35,000 nt of DNA from Prorocentrum cordatum (lineage: Eukaryota > Sar > Dinophyceae > Prorocentrales > Prorocentraceae), in the NCBI GenBank assembly GCA_963575745.1, contig CAUYUJ010014604.1, positions 265,587 to 300,586 of the forward strand, in the 5' to 3' direction. Made by a program: the position numbers and the translations under genes. Shown here piece by piece: positions 8,201 through 15,300 of this stretch (positions are counted from its first letter, which is position 1; each line of letters opens with the position of its first letter). The notes below the pieces were generated by a model that was not told the DNA's origin, searched no databases, and saw only the letters and a list, made by a program, of their open reading frames with translations.

Positions 8201-9338
8201 GTATGCCAACTGGCGGGAGGAGCGTGGCGATCACGCCCAGCACGTGTCGTACTTCCAGTACATCGACCTGGCACGCATGGCCGAAAGCGAGTCGCATGCC
8301 AGTGTCGCGCGGGGTAACCCGCCAGGGAGTACGACTGTGCCGCGGGGAAACCCGCCTACCGACACAGCCGACGCTTCAGAAACTGTGCACATCAAGCAGC
8401 CGAGTAAGACGTTCTTGGATGATGGTGGGAATTCCATACTCATCGATGTCGGCTCGAAGATCAATATCATGGGCGAGAACACGAGCCGCAAGTTCGTCCA
8501 GGCTGCCGAGGCACATGGCCGTACTTGTACGTTCGAGCCCCGCTCTCGTTTGAATATCAACGGAGTGGGAGAAGGGTCGGCCCCAGCGGATACCGTAGGC
8601 ACATTCAGTATTGCCTGCGAGTACCAGGGGTCGGCCCAACTCGATTCATACAAGACGAACATTGTGTCAGGCTGTGGCAAGGACCTGCCAGCCATCCTAG
8701 GCCTCGATAGTATGCAGGACAAACGCACGATCATCGTGCTTGAACGAGGCCAGGAGAAGCTGATATTCCCTGGTAAGGGGCAGGTCAAAATGGAGCTCCC
8801 AGAAGGCTCCAAAATCATGCCAACGACAAAGTTGCCGTCAGGGCATCTGTCGATCAGGTGTGATTGTTTTGGAGCTGCGGGGCAACCCGCCTCGAGCTCA
8901 AGCAGCACGTCATTCCAGACAGTGCTGACGGGCGAGCCGACCCCGGCGCAGGAGCGCGAGCAATTGCAGGGAAACCTGCCTCAGGGGTTGATGGAGACAC
9001 TCGCCAAGGCCACCATGCGAGGCGACAACATCGACGATCTTGAGACGTTCGATTGTTTTGTTGCCAGGACACTGGCCCAGCATGGTGGAAGTGTACCCAT
9101 GGACGCTGTACAGTCCCGCCGTAAGATAGTGATGGGATACACTAATCGTGAATTGCATACGGTCAGCGACGCTAGGTCCAAAGGCGCGCTGAAACAGCTG
9201 ATGGATAATCCATCGATGCTGACAGCATTTGCGGAGCAATCCGCCTCTGAAGCCACGGCGCGCTGCAGTGCTGAGCTCCAGCATCTGAGGGAAGCCCAGA
9301 TGCTGGCAGATATTGCAGGCACATCTTCTTCATCTTGA
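2169..9338 (+). CDS. Gag-C/protease polyprotein with Tpt1-like and RING-H2 domains (2389 codons)
   Basis: Counting from 2169 (a GTG, entered by frame change rather than a real start): basic KGKGK-rich segment to about residue 80; CX2CX4HX4C zinc knuckle, residues 88-101; a segment of unknown fold; long Pro/Ser/Ala-rich linkers; a charged helix near 750-790; Tpt1/KptA-like RNA 2'-phosphotransferase, about 1008-1260; another linker; RING-H2, 1755-1806; charged helical segment near 1970-2035; retropepsin-like region, about 2080-2240, with the active-site Asp at 2093; then a short helical tail. The protease motif reads Asp-Val-Gly where families have Asp-Thr/Ser-Gly, while the later Ala-Ile-Leu-Gly is kept. 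The frame ends with TGA at 9336-9338, after which the same frame stays open into Pol. Nineteen GNRA hairpins are embedded in it. Retropepsin would cut Gag-Pol; the Tpt1 and RING roles are not known in such elements. Confidence 0.85.
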   Translation: MGEVTRKPVRRVRRRTRRSFKGKGKGKRGRRRLNGRGIAAFLQRLSDEQHDEIFFGGKGRGKGRGETSGKGKGRRGNPRGRDGQVLECHECGSSDHLVRDCPVKGNGKGRSTEVHFGSSEPFIEYLSLQDFEAMEQIFFTWVSCVGNVDELEAYGHGLYAYYLEYVRRFVEGNNELTPVEHGTLGNYPLSFFDWMFGNPGNIMAYESSDEDTTIEASPSEVQRHLEPPPEIPPGNRPSLMGEYPQTTEDLIEMESQAFVQAFIAGEPDTPFIPPGSLAPGEYGPRTLLQTLMRMHEILITGYPESQEHFEADIMIMHDTDACGSSELLLAALTLIDSVHPQDVQRHLIYSRGRWRNALEMAIAMRGHDLPPPGWGLQAVGMWPNHTAMRNIAGQPVLGNEPEPTAAPPTPGQPSDAQTPAMQGNLPVPDMPMAIIIGSSTSEEVEGDGCGSDEDDVTILMMDVNGEEEVDFDPDESESSSPSAQAPFAPSSIQQGDLPPSDDPSGIAQEPPQAPPPGAAPAASAASSDENTRRSRSHARVREEPHPQARLPREWRQAGPKEHALRRGGQLLPYNDPRRRKGEHSAFGKGNPAYRDSEGKAIRGGYQLATNIRRPEIQEARTQLRDIIAARKQYRPHAACGPCSEPFQNHRPGCPVGNNEGLSPNRGKTPHKYGHPLLIPMTPDEIAAVNRRLGILSHMDPKEEEKPTPVPRGLVATTQEEKYALFSLPSMRGNSPGVSSQSQQPEPTIKDEKKAQRVAEDEERMRTAEERTREATRKMLEDSSKIYMKGATKPPLPLTSKAKSEPPTPKPSSGPKPKVSSQDPGPDVQMEVPRTELPRPPIGATPTQASEPKQPPQDPVEERRRPPSRSSSIAKKAAAFERSGYAPAPASPVAARSRRSDEGAMSRGTWVPKIRGSASRASPRGNPPGAAAAASSSSGAAASAATKASTRGNPPVVQLHHPGDTSFTSGTPNVIRDRLALRKIPPIRSVDETFMKECRKAGILPTSNDILKQLSKALSRICRHAPDRPRNPVWGLESFDDHDGWVNLVELVNHYPWNTGQSKRAGYNPKYDEAKVINEQLYGRSVDQLAAIMMEVVRVREPDGEEQQRLQFKVLMRDSGEPAIFIRASQGHSRTLKAPWSLYSYIVLCDQPAGRPAPYPEVAMHGTRWHAFEGIMYHGLSCRPEHNTKKRWTGRSHIHFVPTVRRRTVNSGWGPDSDIIIFVDWRKAIQDGMKFCWSDNGVLLSEGINGIIEPYYISHVEDLSTGRHWRNPEYLGSRHARVSVAMMSAPDRWADVGTASVKYQWSRDQEGVDPPMVYLHREVGDHYSPTKLGNQPEIHRIFMITESEAGSAAPSRAPSQGPSAVSWQAISTSDLDQIAAAMNPDQVEQLADRLYQQDPWAAGQGAMSAMATRNRQAMQGNLPTSGPARFQQMHGSPTQSMHAPRGMTPLGTPPAQSPFGTPVRPATNGTLMERIAAARAEHSTALLNMMPPGMPTSQQGNLPGTPSHHRAGVPDDYRSRVAAAVQQVQSHNLPHPSGQRWRPAWSWEPEGPNPRDPARQRAFIPAFNAHPSMSQGQRPPPAQMNPPLYPDGSRVPNKFVRELADQMHNLTNVRCSDHSMYPHMAFMPSPTSSEVVVQPTAHSISSGSRGVPDYIRQTHRAQQACFRRRQAVQSVRDQSRAAALDVVRNRGSPLRGNSPAVTPATSMPNVEVPEVMDLTGTPPSAFMPSETVLERQRRVYPRAADVEVFTGMEDTCAVCLEEFQPRDSVYRLRCSHLFHEGCWNSNVVGHVTNQRGGYPQQPPCAICRAPGIIASSFPWTGSFSQTPEQSARELRELRSMVEEMTARMLAMQTAQSQQQGYLPEEVRPPMETGYFDQLIPMTAPQQGNLHDPPQMSPQSGDGAEMALGPDQLRELRVRHFQNQMDNTHATFMLDANNPETDSPSLDLSESSVASAATAARAVNITATNEEFEEWLQYRDHITNEGLQDIALHSYLTLTRRTTREQYKSIRDEYANWREERGDHAQHVSYFQYIDLARMAESESHASVARGNPPGSTTVPRGNPPTDTADASETVHIKQPSKTFLDDGGNSILIDVGSKINIMGENTSRKFVQAAEAHGRTCTFEPRSRLNINGVGEGSAPADTVGTFSIACEYQGSAQLDSYKTNIVSGCGKDLPAILGLDSMQDKRTIIVLERGQEKLIFPGKGQVKMELPEGSKIMPTTKLPSGHLSIRCDCFGAAGQPASSSSSTSFQTVLTGEPTPAQEREQLQGNLPQGLMETLAKATMRGDNIDDLETFDCFVARTLAQHGGSVPMDAVQSRRKIVMGYTNRELHTVSDARSKGALKQLMDNPSMLTAFAEQSASEATARCSAELQHLREAQMLADIAGTSSSS
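2430..2471 (+). other. Gag zinc knuckle (CCHC)
   Basis: Encodes CHECGSSDHLVRDC, spacing CX2CX4HX4C, after a Lys/Arg/Gly-rich stretch. This is the classic retroelement nucleocapsid motif that binds genomic RNA, and so the obvious partner to test against the GNRA hairpins. Confidence 0.93.
4130..4143 (+). repeat. Outlier hairpin CGTTG-GCAA-CAACG
   Basis: Five perfect pairs and a GNRA loop, but the outer pairs are C-G, G-C instead of G-C, C-G. Not counted in the 33; it may be chance or a relaxed member. Confidence 0.4.
5190..5950 (+). other. Tpt1/KptA-like RNA 2'-phosphotransferase domain inside the polyprotein
   Basis: Family motifs appear in order: LSKALSRICRH, then DGWV, then FIRASQGHS, then HGT, then GRSHIHF, then DIIIFVDW, then NGVLL and a closing Gly-Ile-Ile-Pro-like segment. 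The four residues known to matter in Tpt1 enzymes (Arg-His of the first motif, Arg of IRA, Arg before HIHF) are present at about residues 1022, 1023, 1126 and 1194. Tpt1 moves an internal RNA 2'-phosphate to NAD+; some homologues ADP-ribosylate 5'-phosphate ends. Retention of the tetrad suggests an active enzyme. An insertion between HGT and HIHF makes this domain somewhat longer than cellular enzymes. Confidence 0.85.
6837..6850 (+). repeat. GNRA hairpin in a second codon phase, GCTCG-GCAA-CGAGC
   Basis: Identical 14-mer to the one at 3356, but read as Ala-Arg-Gln-Arg here rather than Leu-Gly-Asn-Glu. Shows the conserved object is nucleic acid, not peptide. Confidence 0.85.
7431..7586 (+). 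other. RING-H2 zinc finger inside the polyprotein
   Basis: CAVC, then C-S-H, then H-x2-C, then CAIC give the C3H2C3 ligand pattern of RING-H2 ubiquitin ligases (residues 1755-1806). The stretch between the H-x2-C and the last CxxC is longer than average. By family, a RING recruits an E2 ubiquitin enzyme. Whether this one is active is not visible. Confidence 0.8.
7739..7752 (+). repeat. GCAGG-GATA-CCTGC, family member with loop off consensus
   Basis: Stem intact, third loop base T instead of A/G, so not GNRA. Not counted in the 33. Confidence 0.6.
8400..8870 (+). other. Retropepsin-like aspartic protease region
   Basis: LIDVGSKINIMG places the catalytic Asp at 8445-8447. A Leu-Pro-Ala-Ile-Leu-Gly-Leu segment near 8688 matches the second conserved part of copia proteases, and a Pro-Ser-Gly-His-Leu segment closes the region. 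The Thr/Ser after Asp is replaced by Val, which may lower activity. Confidence 0.7.
8877..8890 (+). repeat. GNRA hairpin in the second codon phase, GCGGG-GCAA-CCCGC
   Basis: Read as Ala-Gly-Gln-Pro, in contrast to the same stem at 8342 read as Arg-Gly-Asn-Pro. It sits just after the protease region. Confidence 0.85.
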
Positions 9339-9360
9339 AGATGGCAGGGCGACGTCGCCC
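9336..9360 (+). promoter_or_regulatory. In-frame TGA followed by 14-nt palindrome, candidate stop readthrough signal
   Basis: The TGA at 9336-9338 is the only stop between the protease frame and Pol, which are in the same phase. After an 8-base spacer, GGGCGACGTCGCCC (9347-9360) is a perfect palindrome that can fold as a 5-bp G/C stem with an ACGT loop. Gammaretroviruses also have a structured element 8 bases after their gag stop. A simple inactivating nonsense change is the alternative. Confidence 0.5.
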
Positions 9361-12300
9361 CCTCGTCGTTTTGCCTGTTGGCTGAAAAGCCGGGGGGTAA
9401 CAAGGACAGCGGGGTAACCTGCCTTAGTAAGAGGGCTTTTGTCATTGAAGATACGAGGGAGGCATGTGCCGACCTTCGCACACGAGGTTATATTTGTGAT
9501 CGTATTTCCCACAACGAACTTATGACAAGCGTGGGCAGAAACTACCTAGGTGCGGTGATTAGTGGAGATTACACTCTCATATGGATCAGTACTCCGGGTG
9601 ACTGGTACGTAAGAACTCCAGGAAAGAGAGTGGCCCCACATTGGTCACGTATCCAGAACCTGTTGATAAAAGCCAACAAACTCCGCATGAAGATCATATT
9701 TTTTGGTCCCCCAGGATATGTTTGGAAGTTATCTCCAGTACGTGATACCCTGGAAGATCTAAAGTTGTCAGTAATACGGATGCGTTTGTGTCATTTCGGT
9801 ATTCGGTTCAATATGCAAGACAGTACACCAAGCGGTACTTATATGCAGGTAGCATCATCAATACCGATTAGCTCGAAGCTCTGGGCATGTACCTGTAAAC
9901 AGGCAATACCACAACATGTGTTGGATTGGTACGGCCATACAGTACGGCATGCTGAATGGCGAGCTCAGACACGTACTACACTCATCCGTCACTTGAACGA
10001 CAACATCCTGGGGAGCACCACCACGCACGGAAACGTGCCCGTATACTTAAATACGTATACACGTACAGACCATAACACCCGTCACTACGTGACGACTAAT
10101 AAGGGAGGACCAAAATGGTCTGAAGTCATCCGACGTGTAACAATCAACCTGGATACCAATGCGGTTATTCAGGATATCTCAGTTACCGATCAACCAACAG
10201 GATATGATTGGCATGCACCATTACCTGCAGGGGTTGCCAACATCAGTACTCGGTTGTATTGGCAACCCGAGGAACCGGTCTTGCTCGGAAACGAGCCGAC
10301 TCAATCACCACAGAAACATCGACGCGTCATCATAGATGACTGTTCTCTCCCCCTCCCGACTCTGGCGATTGACGCATGTACCCATTCAACCACGACAATG
10401 AGTACACAGACCGACGAACAAGACGAGCAAGCTTTACCCACTGAATCGCGTATAAAGCAGAAGGAGAGGCTCAAAGCCGAAAAGGAAGCAGGCATCAAGC
10501 CTCGCCGCATTAAAAAGCACGTTGAAGACGGAAACGATGATTGCGGCGACGACTTGTCAGGACTCGGACAGGATCTTATGGCAACCTGGAGTACTGACGT
10601 CCCTGTTGAGCTGATAAGCTCCGACGAGGACGATGACCTGTTCCTTACCCTCCCCACATCTATGCCCGACACACACGCTAACATATACAGCATAGTTGCT
10701 ACACTATGCTATGGTCATAACAACTGCGTGGATATGTTGGAGCTTTGTGGCGGTGAGGGTGGCATCTCAGAGCTTTCCTTCTCAAGGGGACTTTCCTCAG
10801 GCCGCAACCTGGACAAGACTACATATGTCGACCTGGGAGACCCCTCGGTGCAGCAGGTTATAGATCATTATTTTGCTATATGCTACGTACGAGTTGCCAT
10901 GCTGCAACCCAGCTGCCGCACCACAGGACCACCATCCTACTACAACTACAAAGTCAACTACAACACTTGGGAACAGCACCACAAAGAAGACTTACCACAC
11001 ATAACTTATTGTGGTAAAATTGCTGTAACCCAAGATGACGCTCGGAGGTGGTTTATACGCGAACAACCTACAGGAACATGGGTAGATGATATTTCTCCAT
11101 GGAAGAAGCTTGCCAACCGACCACGCATTACAACCGTGCGCATTGACCAATGCGCTACGGGACTTAAAGATACGACTGGTGACTATATCAAGAAGCCGAC
11201 AAATATCACCAGTAACGACGAGACAATTCTTAAACCCTTTGAGCGACTCAAGTGCAACGGTCAGCATGTGCACGCACAACCGTGCAATACAGAGCTTTCA
11301 CTGGCGCAAAAATACACCCGACGACTGCAGTCCGCCTTCGTGGAAGCTGTATATCTGGCGAAAGCCATTGACACCACGCGCGGAAACGCGCCTATAAGTA
11401 CCGCACATGCTTATCCTACAGACCTTCCCGATCAAGCTGAACCAGGCGAAGGTATGAGACGCATCGGTGATCGTATCATCCCAAAGGTGGCTACTTGCCC
11501 GGCATGCATCGACAACGTCCGAAAGGACAGTCCTAGCCATAACAGAGACCCTACGCAGTGTAAATATCATGATTCCATCTCTGTATATTGGCCATGTCCA
11601 GCATGTCAGAGGGATCTTACGAGAAGCAAGGGTGTTAAGAACCACCTCGATACCGAACCTGGTAAATGTCGTTTTGCTGAACCATTTAAACTACCAGACG
11701 ACCACGACCCCGAAGGCAAAACCGTGCCAGCTTGGTGGAAACCCTTACCTAAACCTGGTGAGGGCCAAGCTTCAGCTTCAGGTGGCCGCCAAGGCGCACA
11801 CGCCAGGCCACCACGACCACGATCCTTCGGTAACGTCGATCCGACATCTGGTGCCAGCAGCTACGACATGCTACGAGACGCCCCCGAGCGTGGAAACACG
11901 CCTTCTGCGTCTTCTAGCGAAGCGCCACAGGTAGCGGCCCGCCGCGGCCGTCTACAAGGCGTACCACCACCTCCAGACGCAGTTAACACAGGGGACCAAC
12001 TACGGAGAGCTACAAGGAACCCTCTTGCCTCCACCGGCTCTGGGGCTCCACGACTACCCGACTGGACGAGATTCGACATCCAACACAGTCTACAGAGTCT
12101 CCGTAGTCACGAACCCCATGTCGTGAAAAAGGAACTCCGAAAACTGCATCTGCGATGGTATCATGCGAAGGAGCCAAAGATGAGGCTAATCCTCGAAAAG
12201 GTGGGGCTTGATAACGTTCGACTGAACATGATCAAGGAAGTTTGCGATACCTGTCGGGAATGCAGAGCATGGGAACGTCCAGGAAACTCAACACTACCAT

Positions 12301-15300
12301 CGGTGAGCCTTCCTGGTAACTGGCTCGATGAAGGGGAAATGGACCTCATGTTTTACAAGAAACGGACCATATTTCATATTATGGATCGTTGTATTCGCCT
12401 GGCAGCAGGCCTAGAAATTTCCGACAGAGAACGTGACGCTATCATCGACGCCTACCACTACTGCTGGATTGCCTATCACGGACCCTTCAAAGTTTTATAC
12501 TCAGACGGAGAAGGCGCCCTGAATAACGATGCCGCTAAAACCATGATGGCCAATAAGGGCACGGAACTTCGTATCCGAGCACCTGGCCAACACGCGACTT
12601 CAATTGAGTCACGAAACGGCATTCTCAGAGGCGTCCTCCACATGATTGAGGAAGAATTGAATAGACACAACATCCCTGTTGTATTCACTAGAGTATTGGC
12701 GGAAGGCATCTTCGTTACTAATGCGTTTACGTTTTATAACGGAGTATCGCCATATCAGGCACACACAGGACGTCAGCCCTCTTTCCTCCCTGATCTCGAT
12801 ACCCTTGACTTTCCCAAGGGACCCGAGACTTCAGGACACGAACGAGAACGTCGTGTAAGGGAAGTCAGCCTAGAAGCTATAACTCAGGCTACTGCTGTGG
12901 CCAAGACAAATCGGGCTCTTAGGGCTAAGACGACTCCTGATGGTGCTCGCCTCTACTCATCAGGGGATTTGGTCGATTACCACCGACCTACTGCCACCAA
13001 GGACGACCATGGAGGCTGGAATGGCCCATTCCCGGTGGTCCGAAATGTGCCTGAAAGAGGACATATTGTTGTCAAGGCAGGATCTCGTGAGGTAATTGTG
13101 ATGTATCCTGATGCTCGTCACACACTATACATTGAATGTCTCCTCACACGGGAACTTGGCATGGATAATATGGCCATGCGAACCGTCCTTGCTTATGTGG
13201 CACACCTCAGCGCAGGGAAACCTGCCAAAGTTTTCGGTTATATCCCCGATTACAAGGGAAACCTTAATCTGTCAGACGACAGCAAGTTTCACCCGCGCGT
13301 ACACTTAGCACTACAGTATCTCGTACGAAATTACTTCCGAGTAGAACATGTAGTAGCAGTTCGATTGGCTAAGAGTGTGTCAAGCCTACCTGCAGTAAAG
13401 TACGCCACCGGGTCTACGCTGATCCACTATGACAACGACATCAGCCCGGCGTTCCACTATTACGAATGTGTGGGCACCGGCTTAAACATTTCTCAGATCA
13501 TTGGTAGCATTCGCTCCAGACTTATTCAATGCTTGACTTCACGTGTCCCTTCCTTAGGATTTCACGACGATTTGGTTAAATATCAGCATTCAAGCAACAC
13601 GTCTGGAGAACACGAGTCGCCTGGAAACAGGCCTTCTCCAGACACACCAGATGCTTCATCGCCGAGTGAAGGCCGTCTGTCGACAATCTATGAGGAAAAT
13701 GAGGAACACAATATCGAAGCTATGATGCTGGAAGAGTGGTACGACGAGCTACGTATGGACCTTCATCCTACGACGATTACCGATGATTATCTTTATTGCG
13801 TCCCAACAACTATGCTGCCCGACCAATGTGTTTTGGTTTCAGCATTTGTGGACGAAGATGATATTATATCATCAGATATGCTCGGAGACGAGCCGAAATC
13901 ACGTGAGTCCTGTCTAGTCTCTCTTTGTTCAACCACAACTGACGAGAGCTACTCTCTTGACAGGGATGAATATGGTCCTTACGTTGAATTATGCTTTACA
14001 TCAGAAATGTCAAAAATAGTGTTGGATCAGACTCAACTTGCACAGCTCGATACCGATATGGTCGCAACGATGAGAGTATATGTATCCTCTGCTGCTAAAC
14101 GTGCTGTGGTTGTCAAAGAAGCTGATCTACTGACCAAAGCCGACATAGCAGCACATCCAAAGGAGGTTAGTGAAGCTTTGTATACTGAGCTCAAAATCTG
14201 GATTGATAACCGATGCTTTGAGATGTATGATTTATCCAAAGCTTCCAACATCATGACATCCAGGTATGTTTACGAGTGGAAGTTCGTAAAGATGGGTACC
14301 GAGAGCGTCAAAACCATTCGTCTCAGACAAGTCCTTCGTGGATTTATGGATACTGAGGCTTTTGATGTGGAAACATTCTCGGGAACCGCCCGAAGGCAGT
14401 CCCAACGACTCCTGGCAAGTGAAGCGGCATGCCATCCAGAGTGGATCTCAGCATCCATGGATATCGATAAGGCGTTCCTCAAGGGTTTGACCTATGAGGA
14501 ACTTGCCCATGCCACCGGCGAGGAAACTCGCATGGTTTGCTTTACTCTTCCACCAGGAAGTGCTCAGGTACTTCGTACATTACCCGGCTTCTCATCCTAC
14601 GACGAAAGTCGACGCTGTCTTAGATGCCTCAAACCAGGAACGGGTACAAAGGACGCTCCAAGAGCGTTCTCTCTCAAACTTCGTACGACCACACGAGCTA
14701 TAGGACTTGCACCGACCAGCTACGATCCTGAATTTGAATTCAGCCAAGACCTTCTGACGGCAAAACATGTCGATGATATTAACATGACAGGTCTAGAGAA
14801 AAATATAGACGACTATGTACAACGTGTCGAAAAGGTGTTTGGCAAATGCAAGCTCAACAAGCACACATATACGAACTGCGCCGTTCGCTACACTAAGAAT
14901 GATCAAGGAGATGTGATCATGGACCAGGACGAGTATATCAAACAACTACGTCCTATCACACACCCAGAACTTACAGGAGCGGCGGCCGATGCCAAAGCCA
15001 CGAAACTCATTACCGACATGTTCGTCAGCCTGCGAGGAGCCCTCGCCTATGCCCTTCTTACCCAAATCTGGCTCATGGTATACGTGGTCTCTCTTCAGAA
15101 AATTCAAGAGCCCACCAATCTGCAAGTCAGACGTTTGAATGCTGTGACGCGAAAGCTGATCAGCAGCCCGAAACGTATCACCTTCCCTCGGATGAAGCCG
15201 ACGAATGAAGTTGACATCCATAGCGATTCGGGGTATCGGAAGCTTACCGGGGAGGAGGATGACGAGACCAAGGGCTACGGCATACGCGGGGCCAATGTAC

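Noticed and set aside
12271-12325. Two Pro-Gly-Asn sites (AGGAAACT, TGGTAACT) as further hairpins
   Set aside because: Loops fit, but the arms do not pair; possibly decayed members, not countable.
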